Shown here piece by piece: positions 33,988 through 42,823 of a stretch of DNA of 64,000 nt. The position numbers and the translations under genes are program-made. The notes below the pieces were generated by a model that did not search any database, was not told the DNA's origin, and worked only from the letters and a program-made list of their open reading frames with translations. Within the stretch, counting starts at the first letter, position 1; each line of letters begins with the position of its first letter. Source of the stretch: CAVSCR01 sp963726575 (GTDB taxonomy: Bacteria; Actinomycetota; Actinomycetes; JAHEKZ01); NCBI GenBank assembly GCA_963726575.1, contig CAVSCR010000003.1, positions 186,001-250,000 on the forward strand. The letters run 5' to 3'.

Positions 33988-34734
33988 TCAGCCGGACGCC
34001 GGCAGCTGGTCGGCGTAAGCGCTCGTGAGCTGCCGCCAGCTCGTCGCGGCCGCCTCCTGCTCGGCCTCCTTCTTGGAGGAGCCGGCCCCGTCGCCCCAGG
34101 TCCCCGACGTCAGCACGACCCGGGCGTGGAAGGTCTTGGCGTGGTCGGGACCGGACTCGGTCACCTGGTAGTCGGGAACGCCCAGGCCGAGCACCGCTGT
34201 GAGCTCCTGCAGGGAGGTTTTCCAGTCCAGGCCGGCGCCGAGCTGGGCCGCCTGCGCGACCAACGGATCGAACCAGGCGTGCACGACCAGCGCGGCGGCG
34301 CTGAGGCCCTGGTCGAGGTACACCGCGCCGATCAGGGCCTCGACGGTGTCGGCGAGGATCGAGGACTTGTCGCGGCCGCCGGTGGCCTCTTCGCCCTTGC
34401 CCAGCCAGACGTGCTGGCCCAGCTCGAGCTCGCGGCCGACGTCGGCGAGTGCACGTGCGTTGACGACTGCTGCCCGCAGCTTGGCCAGCTGACCTTCGGG
34501 CAGGTCGGGGTGGGCGCGAAACAGCGTGTCGGTGATCACCAGGCCGAGGACGGAGTCGCCGAGGAACTCCAGGCGCTCGTTCGTGGGGAGGCCACCGTTC
34601 TCGTAGGCGTAGGAGCGATGGGTCAACGCCTGCACGAAGAGCGCATCGGACAGCGGTCGACCCAGCGCGGCCGTGACTCGCTGCGCGAGGGTTCCGGACA
34701 CGCTGCGGCGATCGCCTGCGCTACCGGTGGTCAT
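33988..34734 (-). CDS. rnc: Ribonuclease III
   Basis: A 248-residue double-strand RNA endonuclease that matures rRNA. The signature NERLEFLGDSVLGLVITDTL is near residue 54. The second active-site Glu is in DTVEALIGAVYLDQG. The C-terminal dsRNA-binding domain ends with AGSSKKEAEQEAAATSW. ATG 34734 is 17 nt after rpmF. The rpmF-rnc-mutM order is widely conserved. Confidence 0.95.
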   Translation of the reverse strand: MTTGSAGDRRSVSGTLAQRVTAALGRPLSDALFVQALTHRSYAYENGGLPTNERLEFLGDSVLGLVITDTLFRAHPDLPEGQLAKLRAAVVNARALADVGRELELGQHVWLGKGEEATGGRDKSSILADTVEALIGAVYLDQGLSAAALVVHAWFDPLVAQAAQLGAGLDWKTSLQELTAVLGLGVPDYQVTESGPDHAKTFHARVVLTSGTWGDGAGSSKKEAEQEAAATSWRQLTSAYADQLPASG

Positions 34735-34751
34735 CTGGCTCGCCTGAGAGG

Positions 34752-34925
34752 TCAGACCTCGATGACCTGACGCTTGTTGTACGTGCCGCACGTGGGGCAG
34801 GCCGTGTGCGCCAGCTTCGGCTGCTTGCAGCGGTCGCAGTTGGCCACGGCGGGCGCGGTGGCCTTCCACTGCGAGCGCCGGTGGCGGGTGTTCGCGCGCG
34901 AGGTCTTCCGCTTGGGGACGGCCAC
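34752..34925 (-). CDS. rpmF: 50S ribosomal protein L32 (zinc-ribbon form)
   Basis: A 57-residue L32. GTG 34925 starts VAVPKRKTSRANTRHRRSQW with GAGGAAGGA upstream. The zinc ribbon is intact: CDRCKQPKLAHTACPTCGTY (two CxxC pairs). It lies 14 nt after the DUF177 gene, the near-universal partner. Confidence 0.95.
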   Translation of the reverse strand: MAVPKRKTSRANTRHRRSQWKATAPAVANCDRCKQPKLAHTACPTCGTYNKRQVIEV

Positions 34926-34939
34926 GGCAGATCCTTCCT

Positions 34940-35476
34940 CTACTCGGTCGGGTCGATCATGGTGAGCAGCGCCGACCATCGCGGGTCGAGCTCCTCGTGT
35001 GCGTGCTCCGGGTCGTCGGCCAGGCGCGCCCCGCAGGTGGGGCACAGCCCTGGACAGTCGGCTCGGCACAGCGGCTGCAACGGCAGGGCCAGGACCACAC
35101 CGTCACGAACCACCGGTTCGAGGTCGATCAGATCGTCCTCGATCGTGCGGATCTCTTCGTCATCGGCCGCCGACGCCCCTGGGTAGGCGTACAACTCTTG
35201 GACCGGGAGCTCCACCGGGAGCAAGACCGGGTCCAGACAGCGCACGCACTCACCACGGGCGAGGGCAGTGACCGTGCCCGAGACCAGGACGCCCTCGACG
35301 ACCGACTCCAGCCGCAGTTCCAGCTCGAGGTCGGACTCGGGGGGGACCCCGATGACGCCGTTGCCCAGACCAGCCGGCGCCGGCTCGGTGACCGAGATCG
35401 TGCGCATCTCGCCCGGACGGCGCGCCAGCGTGCGAGTGTCGAGCACGAACGGCGCGCGGGGGTCGAGCGGGGGCAC
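34940..35476 (-). CDS. DUF177/YceD-family protein
   Basis: A 178-residue YceD-like protein, linked to 23S rRNA accumulation in other bacteria and almost always beside rpmF. Conserved points: GECVRCLDPVLLPVE with its CxxC, and a second Cys cluster CRADCPGLCPTCG that likely binds zinc. Starts at 35476; the next upstream gene, sepIVA, ends at 35614. Confidence 0.92.
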   Translation of the reverse strand: MPPLDPRAPFVLDTRTLARRPGEMRTISVTEPAPAGLGNGVIGVPPESDLELELRLESVVEGVLVSGTVTALARGECVRCLDPVLLPVELPVQELYAYPGASAADDEEIRTIEDDLIDLEPVVRDGVVLALPLQPLCRADCPGLCPTCGARLADDPEHAHEELDPRWSALLTMIDPTE

Positions 35477-35613
35477 AATCTCCTCACCGGGAAGCGCAGG
35501 TGGTCGCAGACGGTGACGTCAGCGCCGAACCGGCCTCGGACGAGACCAGGGGCCAGGGTAGCCGAGGCCGTTGGGGCCGCCCAAACCGTGCCCAGAACGT
35601 GCACTGACCGGCG

Positions 35614-36153
35614 TCAGGGCGTCGGGGCCGCTTCAGCCGTACCGGAGTCGCCGGTCTCGTCGTCGGCCTCGTGGGCCAAGGAGTCCAGGGGGGTCAGGTC
35701 GTCGACGGCGCGGCGTCCGGCGATCTTCTCGCGGCCCTTGTGCACCGCCTCCTGCGTCTTGGCCAAGATGATCTCGAAGTTGGCCAGCTTGGCGTCGACG
35801 TAGTCGTCGATCTCCTGGCGCATCTGGGCTGCCTCGGTCTCGGCCGCCGCCACGACCCGACGGCCCTCGAGCGTCGCCTGGGCCATGACCTCGGTCTGGG
35901 AGACCAACCGCATCCGCTCGGTGTGGGCGTCGTCGAGGATGCCCTCGGCGTCCTGCTGCGCCTGCGCCACCACGTCGTCGCGTCGCTGGAGAAGCCCCTC
36001 TGCCTCCTGCAGAGTGCCCGGGAGCGAGGCCCGGATCCGGTCGACCAGCGCAACTGCGTCGGCACGATTCACGACGCAGGAGGCTGACATCGGCACGGAG
36101 CGGGCGCCCTCGATGAGGGCGGACAACTCGTCGAGCGAGTCGTGGATGTCCAC
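35614..36153 (-). CDS. sepIVA: SepIVA-like coiled-coil cell-division protein
   Basis: A 179-residue protein that begins VDIHDSLDELSALIEGARSV followed by PMSASCVVNRADAVAL, then a coiled coil rich in Ala, Glu and Gln (about 45-130) and an acidic tail. By sequence pattern and by its place between coaD and DUF177/rpmF it matches the mycobacterial SepIVA gene (Rv2927c), a DivIVA-related division and envelope factor. GTG 36153 is the likely start. A role in septum or membrane-domain organisation is inferred from that homology. Confidence 0.75.
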   Translation of the reverse strand: MDIHDSLDELSALIEGARSVPMSASCVVNRADAVALVDRIRASLPGTLQEAEGLLQRRDDVVAQAQQDAEGILDDAHTERMRLVSQTEVMAQATLEGRRVVAAAETEAAQMRQEIDDYVDAKLANFEIILAKTQEAVHKGREKIAGRRAVDDLTPLDSLAHEADDETGDSGTAEAAPTP

Positions 36154-36179
36154 GTGGTACCGGCCTTTCAGGGGGAAGT

Positions 36180-36665
36180 TCAGGACCCGTTGCGATCGAT
36201 GCGCTCGCGCAGTTGGGCCGCGACCGATGCAGGCACGAACTCGGACACGTCGCCACCGTGGGTCGCGACCTCTTTGAGGAGACTCGAGGACAGGAACGAG
36301 TACAGGGGGTTGGTGGCCACGAACAACGTGTCGACATCGGCGAGCGATCGGTTCATCTGCGACATCTGCAACTCGTAGTCGAAGTCGCTGACCGCCCGCA
36401 GGCCCTTGACGATCGCCGTGATCTGCCGACTGGTGCAGTAGTCGACGAGCAGACCGCGAAACGACTCCACAATGATGTTCGGCAGGCTCGCGGTGCACTC
36501 GGTCAGCATGGCCATGCGCTCGTCGACCGTGAACAGCCCGCTCTTGTTGCGATTGACCAGCACAGCGACGTAGACCTCGTCGGCCAGGCGCGAAGCGCGC
36601 TCGATGATGTCGAGATGGCCGTTGGTCACCGGATCGAACGAGCCGGGACACACCACCTTCAGCAC
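36180..36665 (-). CDS. coaD: Phosphopantetheine adenylyltransferase
   Basis: A 161-residue enzyme of coenzyme A synthesis that joins ATP to 4'-phosphopantetheine. VCPGSFDPVTNGHLDIIERA carries the TxGH-like motif, and the end has PLYSFLSSSLLKEVATHGGDV (the S-S-S-x-x-K-E segment). GTG 36665 is the start, with GAAGGAG 5 nt upstream; this overlaps rsmD by 7 nt. Length is normal. Confidence 0.95.
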   Translation of the reverse strand: MLKVVCPGSFDPVTNGHLDIIERASRLADEVYVAVLVNRNKSGLFTVDERMAMLTECTASLPNIIVESFRGLLVDYCTSRQITAIVKGLRAVSDFDYELQMSQMNRSLADVDTLFVATNPLYSFLSSSLLKEVATHGGDVSEFVPASVAAQLRERIDRNGS

Positions 36666-37258
36666 GACGACTCCTTCGGTTCTCCTGGTGGAGGTCCAGG
36701 TGCGCGGCGACCGTACCAAAGCGTCGTCTCGCCGTAACGTCGAGACCGATCGGCCACCGAGCCCGAGGGCCAGGCGAAGTCACCGCTGCGGGTGGATCGC
36801 TCCACGACCAGCACTGCGTCGTCGGCCAGCCACAGTCCGGTGACGAGGTCGTTGATCAGTGCGATCACCTGGTCGTTGGTCACTGCGTACGGCGGGTCAA
36901 GGAACACGACGTCGAACGCTGCACCGTCGCGGGTTGTCGCGACCAGGCCAGACACGTCTGCGACCCGCACCTGCACCGTTGGAAGTCCCACGGCGGCGAC
37001 GTTGGCGTGCAGCACCCGCGCCGTCGCACGGTCGGACTCGACGAGCCACACCAGCGCCGCGCCGCGCGAAGCAGCCTCGAGCCCCACCGCGCCGGAACCC
37101 GAGTAGAGATCCAGGAAGCGCACGCCCGCGAACGCGCCGAGCGTGGCCTCCAGGGACGAGAAGAGCGCCTCGCGAGCCCGGTCGGACGTCGGGCGCGTCC
37201 CCGTCGCGGGAACGGCGAGACGTCGACCCCGCGCCGCACCGGCAACAATCCTGGTCAC
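36659..37258 (-). CDS. rsmD: 16S rRNA (guanine966-N2)-methyltransferase RsmD
   Basis: A 199-residue methyltransferase acting on G966 of 16S rRNA. It opens MTRIVAGAARGRRLAVP, has the RPTSDRAREALFSSLE segment, motif I FLDLYSGSGAVGLEA and the catalytic DPPY in VVFLDPPYAV. Followed immediately by coaD (7-nt overlap), as in most actinobacteria. Confidence 0.95.
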   Translation of the reverse strand: MTRIVAGAARGRRLAVPATGTRPTSDRAREALFSSLEATLGAFAGVRFLDLYSGSGAVGLEAASRGAALVWLVESDRATARVLHANVAAVGLPTVQVRVADVSGLVATTRDGAAFDVVFLDPPYAVTNDQVIALINDLVTGLWLADDAVLVVERSTRSGDFAWPSGSVADRSRRYGETTLWYGRRAPGPPPGEPKESSC

Positions 37259-37295
37259 GACGCGATCCTGACAGGACCGTGACCCAGCCCAACAA

Positions 37296-37357
37296 GTTGA
37301 TCAAGGAGAAGATGTCGGGTTTTCAAGATCAACATGCACATGATGTCCAAGATCAAC
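37296..37357. repeat. Imperfect inverted repeat between recG and rsmD
   Basis: GTTGATCAAGGAGAAGATGT at 37296-37315 is the inverted match, 15 of 20 positions, of ACATGATGTCCAAGATCAAC at 37338-37357. The decamer CAAGATCAAC also occurs directly twice (37324 and 37348). The stretch is AT-rich against its surroundings. It looks like a small dispersed intergenic element or a long hairpin. Confidence 0.45.
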
Positions 37358-37379
37358 GCGGCTTGTGTGGCGGGCGGGG

Positions 37380-39590
37380 CTAGGCCTTCTCGAGGTAGTC
37401 GGCGTTCTGGGCGGCCACCACCTGGTCGACGGCGGCGGCGAGCACCGAATGGTCGGTCAACGTCGGGTCGTCGTCGACCACCCCACTTGCGTCGTCGCGG
37501 GCCAGGCCGATCACGTCCTCGTCGCGAATGGCGCGCAACAACCGCAACCGCGATCGATGCCCGGCCTGGCTGGTGCCGAGCACGTCACCCTCACGGCGCT
37601 GCTCCAGGTCGAGCCTGGAGAGCACGAACCCGTCGGTCGTCGCGGCGACGGCCTCGAGTCGTTCTCGTGCCGGCGTCTCCGGCTCGGCTTCGGTGACCAG
37701 CAGGCACAGACCCGGCCACGCCCCACGGCCCACGCGACCGCGCAGCTGGTGGAGCTGGGAGACCCCGAACCGGTCTGCGTCCATCACGACCATCACCGTG
37801 GCGTTCGCGACGTCGACTCCCACCTCGATCACGGTGGTGGCCACGAGGACGTCGATGAGACCCGCCTCGAACCGACGCATCACGTCGTCCTTGACGTCAC
37901 TGGGGAGTCGCCCGTGCAGGATCTCGACACGCAGGTCGGCCAGCGGCCCGTCGATCAGCGACGGCGCGAGGTCGAGGACGGCCACAGGCGGTCGGCGCGG
38001 CATCGAGGTCTCGAGGCTGTCGTCGTCCATCGGCTGGTCCACCTCGTCGTCGTCCTCGGTCCCCTCTGCGTCCCCGATGCGGGGGGCTACGACATAGACC
38101 TGGCGTCCGGTCGCCACCTCCTCGCGTACGCGCGCCCAGGTGCGCTCGACGTAGTGAGGGCGCTCGATCACCGGCACCACGTGCGTACTGATCGGCGAGC
38201 GTCCAGCAGGCATCTCGGTGAGAGTGCTGACTTCGAGATCGCCGAACACCGTCAACGCGACCGTGCGCGGGATCGGCGTGGCTGTCATCACCAGCAGGTG
38301 GGGCGGATTCTTCCCCTTGGCCCTCAGGGCGTCGCGCTGCTCCACTCCGAACCGGTGTTGCTCGTCCACGACCACGAGCCCCAGGTCGAAGAACTCCACG
38401 TGCTCCTGCAGCAGGGCATGTGTGCCGATCACCACGCCCGCGTCGCCCGACGCCACGTCGAGCAGCGCCTGACGACGTGCTGCCGTGCTCTGGGAGCCGG
38501 TCAGCAGCGCGACTGACGTCCCGTGGTCGTCGCCGCCCAGTCGCCCGCGCTGCGCGAGCGGACCCAGCAGCTCGCAGATCGACCGGTGGTGCTGCTGGGC
38601 CAGCACCTCGGTGGGCGCCAGGAGTGCCGCCTGGCCTTCGGCGTCGACCACGGTGAGCATCGCCTCCAGCGCCACCAGCGTCTTGCCCGACCCCACCTCT
38701 CCCTGCAGCAGCCGATGCATCGGGTGGTCCTGGGCGAGGTCATGGGTGATCACGTCGCCGATCTCGCGTTGTCCTTGGGTGAGCTCGAACGGCAACGACG
38801 CAGCGAACCGGGCGACGAGACCGTCGGTGGCTGCGACGCGCGGGGTCGCCGGCAGGTCGCGGGCCGCGCGGCGACGTTGCGCCAACAGCGTCTGCAACAG
38901 GAACGCCTCGTCGTAGCGCAGTCGGTCGCGCGCACGCCGCACGTCTTCCTGAGTCTGCGGCCGATGAATCCGGTGCAGTGCGTCGGTGAGCCCGATCAGT
39001 TCGCGCTTGACACGTAGCTCGGCCGGAACCGGGTCCGGGACGTCACCCAGGACGTCGAGAACGACCTTGACCGCCTTTGCGATCTTCCACGAGCGCAGGT
39101 TCGCAGAGGCGGGATACACCGGGATCAAGGCTCCGGCGAACGCGTCCGGGTCGGGATCCCCCTCGGCGGCGTCGCCCAGCAACTCGTAGTCCGGATGGGC
39201 GAGCTGCCAGGTGTTGCGGTAGCTGCTGACCTTGCCGGCGAACAACCCGCGGCGGCCCACGACGAGATCCCGCTCGCGCCAGTTCTGGTTGAAGAAGGTC
39301 AGGGTCAGCCGACCGCGACCGTCGGTGACGACGACCTCGAGGATCGAGCCCTTGCGATGCTGCATCCGCCGCTTCTTGATGGCGGCGATCTCCGCCAGCA
39401 CCGTCACGTCCTCGTCGGGACGCAGCTCGCTCAGATCCGTGAGCTCACCGCGCTCGGCGTACCGACGTGGGTAGTGGCGAAGGAGGTCGTCGACCGTGTG
39501 CACCTCGAGCTTGCCAGCGAAGACCTTGGCGGTGTTGTCACCAACGAAGCGCCGCAGGGGCTGCTGCAGGATGCTGTCTTCCGGTGCCAC
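37380..39590 (-). CDS. recG: ATP-dependent DNA helicase RecG
   Basis: A 736-residue helicase that reverses stalled forks and moves branch points. N-terminal wedge/OB domain (to ~190), then helicase motifs: Walker A LLQGEVGSGKTLVALEAML, motif Ia, DExH-type VVVDEQHRFGVEQ, motif III MTATPIPRT, and C-terminal RVGRGAWPGLCLLV. An acidic insert (DEEVDQPMDDD-like, around residue 515) is unusual. It is 9 nt after the fatty-acid-kinase-like gene. Confidence 0.95.
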   Translation of the reverse strand: MAPEDSILQQPLRRFVGDNTAKVFAGKLEVHTVDDLLRHYPRRYAERGELTDLSELRPDEDVTVLAEIAAIKKRRMQHRKGSILEVVVTDGRGRLTLTFFNQNWRERDLVVGRRGLFAGKVSSYRNTWQLAHPDYELLGDAAEGDPDPDAFAGALIPVYPASANLRSWKIAKAVKVVLDVLGDVPDPVPAELRVKRELIGLTDALHRIHRPQTQEDVRRARDRLRYDEAFLLQTLLAQRRRAARDLPATPRVAATDGLVARFAASLPFELTQGQREIGDVITHDLAQDHPMHRLLQGEVGSGKTLVALEAMLTVVDAEGQAALLAPTEVLAQQHHRSICELLGPLAQRGRLGGDDHGTSVALLTGSQSTAARRQALLDVASGDAGVVIGTHALLQEHVEFFDLGLVVVDEQHRFGVEQRDALRAKGKNPPHLLVMTATPIPRTVALTVFGDLEVSTLTEMPAGRSPISTHVVPVIERPHYVERTWARVREEVATGRQVYVVAPRIGDAEGTEDDDEVDQPMDDDSLETSMPRRPPVAVLDLAPSLIDGPLADLRVEILHGRLPSDVKDDVMRRFEAGLIDVLVATTVIEVGVDVANATVMVVMDADRFGVSQLHQLRGRVGRGAWPGLCLLVTEAEPETPARERLEAVAATTDGFVLSRLDLEQRREGDVLGTSQAGHRSRLRLLRAIRDEDVIGLARDDASGVVDDDPTLTDHSVLAAAVDQVVAAQNADYLEKA

Positions 39591-39599
39591 CAGTCGCGC

Positions 39600-41201
39600 C
39601 TACTCGACCCCGACGAGCAACGGATACGCCGGCTGACCGCCGTCGTAGACGACCACTTCGACCTCGGGCCGAGAGCGCTGTACGTGGCCCGCGATGCGGT
39701 CGGCGAGCCCGGTGGGTGCGGCCTCACCGGTCACGAGCGTCACGAGCTCGCCCCCACCGCCGAGCATGCGGTCGACGACGTCTATGCCGACCTCGACGAG
39801 GTCGGTGCCGATGACCGCGATGTCGCCGTCGAGCAGTCCCAGGACGTCGCCGACCTGGCACACACCCGCCATCGTCATCGCCTCACGAACGGCGATGGTC
39901 AGCTCGCCGTGGCGGGTCGCCCCGGCCGCGGCGGTCATCGCCACGACGTCGTCGTCGAAGCGCCGTTCGCGGTCGTGCACGGCCAGTGCGGCGAGCCCCT
40001 GCACCGGCGCCGTCGTCGGGAGCACCGCCACCCGCAGCCCGTCCTCGCGCGCCTGGTGGGCTGCGGTCTCGGCAACGGCGTGGCTGTCCGGATCGTTCGG
40101 GAGGACGACGATCTCGACCGTCCCCGCCGCACGGATCGCGGCCAGCAGGTCGGCGGTGCTCGGTCGCTGGCCAGGGCCGCCCGCGACGCAGACCGCACCG
40201 GCGGCGTCCACCAAGACGGCGATGCCCGGGCCGGGTGCCACGCAGACGACGCGGCGCCCGGGCTCGGGCCCAGCGGCGCTGCCCCGACGCCGTTGCTCAC
40301 CGAAATGGGTCACCTGGATCCGACGCGGCCGGCCCACCCCTACTCCCGCTTCGACCGCGGCCCCCGCGTCGTCCACGTGCACGTGCACGTTCCACAGGCC
40401 GTCGCCGCCGACCACGAGCAGAGAGTCTCCGAGACTCCCGAGCTGCTTGCGCAAGTCACCGATCGCTTCGTCGGCGGCCTCCAGCAAGTACATGACCTCG
40501 TAGGCGGGACCCGACATCGGCTCGTCGATCGGCAGGGTCCTGCGGCTGACCGGAGCCGCCGACCGCTCCGCGACCGTGCCAGTGACGACCGACTGGAGCG
40601 AGTCGAGCAGCACCAGGAGACCGCGCCCCCCGGCGTCGACCACGCCAGCGCGCCGCAGGCTGGGGAGTTGCTCGGTCGTGCGCGCCAGTCCAACGGCCGC
40701 CTCGTGCGCCGCTGCGCAGACCACTGCCTCGAGATCGTCAGTCGCGACTGTCTGCGCCCCTTGCGCAGCAGAACGCGCCACGCTCAGCACCGTTCCCTCC
40801 ACCGGCTCCGCCACTGCCGCGTATGCCTGGGTCGCGGCTGTCTCCAGGGCCCGGCGCACGGCATCGGCCCGGGCCAGCGGCTGCTCGCAGAGGACCTGCG
40901 CGGCGCCGTGCAACCACTGGCTCAAGATCACCCCCGAGTTCCCCCGAGCGCCGAGCAGCGCGCCGCGCGCCATCGCCTTCGCAGTGACGGCCAGATCCGC
41001 GCCTGCGGCTCCGGCTGCGACCTCGGCGACGTCGACGGCGTCGACCACGGCCTCCATGGTCAGGAAGAGGTTCGTGCCGGTGTCACCGTCGGGCACCGGG
41101 AATACGTTGAGGGCGTCGATCTCCTCCCGGGCAGCGCCGAGACCCGCCAGGCCCGTCCGGCACCACCGGCGCAGCAGGGCCGCGTCGAGCGCCTCGGTCA
41201 T
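39600..41201 (-). CDS. FakA/YloV-like DAK2-domain protein (fatty-acid-kinase-like)
   Basis: A 533-residue protein. The N-terminal DhaL (DAK2) domain binds ATP: NVFPVPDGDTGTNLFLTMEA and GARGNSGVILSQWLHGAAQ. The middle and C-terminal parts match the FakA/YloV architecture with a DegV-like end (GGDGLWNVHVHVDD and GGGGELVTLVTGE). FakA works with FakB to phosphorylate exogenous fatty acids in firmicutes; here this is only by family. It lies 9 nt upstream of recG, a common actinobacterial pair. Confidence 0.87.
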   Translation of the reverse strand: MTEALDAALLRRWCRTGLAGLGAAREEIDALNVFPVPDGDTGTNLFLTMEAVVDAVDVAEVAAGAAGADLAVTAKAMARGALLGARGNSGVILSQWLHGAAQVLCEQPLARADAVRRALETAATQAYAAVAEPVEGTVLSVARSAAQGAQTVATDDLEAVVCAAAHEAAVGLARTTEQLPSLRRAGVVDAGGRGLLVLLDSLQSVVTGTVAERSAAPVSRRTLPIDEPMSGPAYEVMYLLEAADEAIGDLRKQLGSLGDSLLVVGGDGLWNVHVHVDDAGAAVEAGVGVGRPRRIQVTHFGEQRRRGSAAGPEPGRRVVCVAPGPGIAVLVDAAGAVCVAGGPGQRPSTADLLAAIRAAGTVEIVVLPNDPDSHAVAETAAHQAREDGLRVAVLPTTAPVQGLAALAVHDRERRFDDDVVAMTAAAGATRHGELTIAVREAMTMAGVCQVGDVLGLLDGDIAVIGTDLVEVGIDVVDRMLGGGGELVTLVTGEAAPTGLADRIAGHVQRSRPEVEVVVYDGGQPAYPLLVGVE

Positions 41202-41352
41202 GGGGGCAGAGTATCCGCCGACCCTGCGGACCCTCGGCCCCTGACCGAAGGGCTCGACGTCAGGCGATTTCACCGGGGCCCGCGGCCTCGGGTACCCTCA
41301 GGCGGTCCAATCTGATCCACCTTGATCGACCTCTGACTGGGAGTGTTCACCC

Positions 41353-41544
41353 GTGGCTGCCACCTGCGATGTCTGCGGTAAAGGTCCGGGCTTCGGCAAC
41401 AACATCTCCCACTCCCACCGCCGCACGCGCCGTCGGTTCAACCCGAACATCCAGACTGTGCGCACCACCGTGGGATCGACGCCGAAGAAGCTGAACGTGT
41501 GCACCTCGTGCCTGAAAGCGGGCAAGGTCACCCGCTCCGCCTGA
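41353..41544 (+). CDS. rpmB: 50S ribosomal protein L28 (zinc-ribbon form)
   Basis: A 63-residue L28. GTG 41353 starts AATCDVCGKGPGFGNNISHS; the CxxC pairs (CDVC and CTSC) form a zinc ribbon. GGGAG lies 9 nt upstream. Divergent from the FakA-like gene and back to back with thiL. The length is normal. Confidence 0.95.
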   Translation: MAATCDVCGKGPGFGNNISHSHRRTRRRFNPNIQTVRTTVGSTPKKLNVCTSCLKAGKVTRSA

Positions 41545-42522
41545 TCACGAGAAGTGCTCGTGGCCTGCGCGCCCGAGCAGTTCACGGCCCGACACCTCCA
41601 CGTTGTGCCCATCACCGGACTGCTCACCGGCTTCCGCCACTTCGCCGATGACCCGAAACCCCTCGGGCGGTTGGGTCTGCGCCGCAAAGGTCGCCACGAG
41701 CGCGTGATCATCTCCCCCCGACAGGACCCAGTCCATGGCGTCGGCGCCGAAGGCCGAGGCGACCTCGAGCAACTGCGGGTCGGGTGACAAGCACTCGCCG
41801 TCGAGCACGATCGACACTCCTGACGCGTCGGCGACGTGACCGAGATCGGCGAGCAGTCCGTCGCTGACGTCGACCATCGATGTTGCGCCGACGGCGGCCG
41901 CGGCGACGCCGGCCGCGTATGGGGGCTGAGGGCGCCGATGCGCGGCGACGACGGCCCGCGGACTCCCGAAGCCACGACGTAGAACCGTCAGGCCGGCTTG
42001 CGCCCAGCCCAGGCGCCCGCAGACCGCCACGACATCACCGGGGTGTGCGCCGGCTCGGGTGACCGGGCTCCGGCCCTCCAGGTCGCCCAGGGCAGTGACA
42101 CAGATGCTCAAAGTCGGCGAGCGCACGACGTCGCCACCGACCACGGTGGCCCCGACCAAGAGGGCTTCGTCGCGCAGCCCGTCGGCCATGCGCAGGACGA
42201 ACGCCAACGGCAGGTCCGGCGGAGTGCTGAGCCCCACGACCAGAGCTGTGGGACGGGCGCCCATCGCAGCCACGTCGGCCAGGCTGGCGGCGGCCGCCCG
42301 GTGTCCGATGTCGTCGGGCTCGGACCAGTCGCGCCGGAAATGAATACCGTCGACCAGGACGTCGGTGCTGATCACCGCCCGCGAGTCCGGCGCGGCCACC
42401 ACAGCGGCGTCGTCTCCCGGCCCGACGAGCACGCCGTCTCCCGTGGGGAGGCGACTCCGGATCGCAGCGATCAGGGCGAACTCACCCACGTCGCCGACCG
42501 TGTCGCCGGGGCTGCCGGACAC
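41545..42522 (-). CDS. thiL: Thiamine-monophosphate kinase
   Basis: A 325-residue kinase making thiamine diphosphate from thiamine monophosphate. Marks: VGDVGEFALIAAIRSRL, VGPGDDAAVV, STDVLVDGIHFRRDWSEPDD, DVAAMGARPTALVVGLS and SGGDDHAL near the end. GTG 42522 is chosen as start, with GAGGG about 10 nt upstream; an earlier ATG at 42591 would overlap the divergent Lrp-type gene. Its stop codon abuts the rpmB stop. Confidence 0.92.
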   Translation of the reverse strand: MSGSPGDTVGDVGEFALIAAIRSRLPTGDGVLVGPGDDAAVVAAPDSRAVISTDVLVDGIHFRRDWSEPDDIGHRAAAASLADVAAMGARPTALVVGLSTPPDLPLAFVLRMADGLRDEALLVGATVVGGDVVRSPTLSICVTALGDLEGRSPVTRAGAHPGDVVAVCGRLGWAQAGLTVLRRGFGSPRAVVAAHRRPQPPYAAGVAAAAVGATSMVDVSDGLLADLGHVADASGVSIVLDGECLSPDPQLLEVASAFGADAMDWVLSGGDDHALVATFAAQTQPPEGFRVIGEVAEAGEQSGDGHNVEVSGRELLGRAGHEHFS

Positions 42523-42589
42523 CCGGGACTTGCCCTCGGACCCGTGCGCGTCGATGATCGACTCCTTCCCGCTCCCCTGGAGGCAGGCC

Positions 42590-42823
42590 ATGGTCACCGC
42601 GTACATCCTGATCCAGACCGAGGTCGGCAGGGCGGCCGAGGTGGCAAGCGCGATCGCCGCCATCCCCGGAGTCACCCAATCCGACAACCTGATCGGCGCC
42701 TACGACGTGATCGTGCGGGCCGAGGCCGACGACGACGACCAGCTGGGCAAATTCGTGGTGGCCAAGGTGCAGGCAGTGCCGGGCATCACGCGCACCCTCA
42801 CCTGCCCGGTGATCCACCTCTGA
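42590..42823 (+). CDS. Stand-alone Lrp/AsnC ligand-binding (RAM) domain
   Basis: A 77-residue protein consisting only of the Lrp/AsnC effector domain (VTAYILIQTEVGRAAEVASA, then GAYDVIVRAEADDDDQLGKF). No helix-turn-helix is present. Such free-standing domains can mix with full Lrp proteins or bind amino acids; role unknown. Its position beside thiL is common in actinobacteria. GGAGG precedes ATG 42590. Confidence 0.88.
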   Translation: MVTAYILIQTEVGRAAEVASAIAAIPGVTQSDNLIGAYDVIVRAEADDDDQLGKFVVAKVQAVPGITRTLTCPVIHL

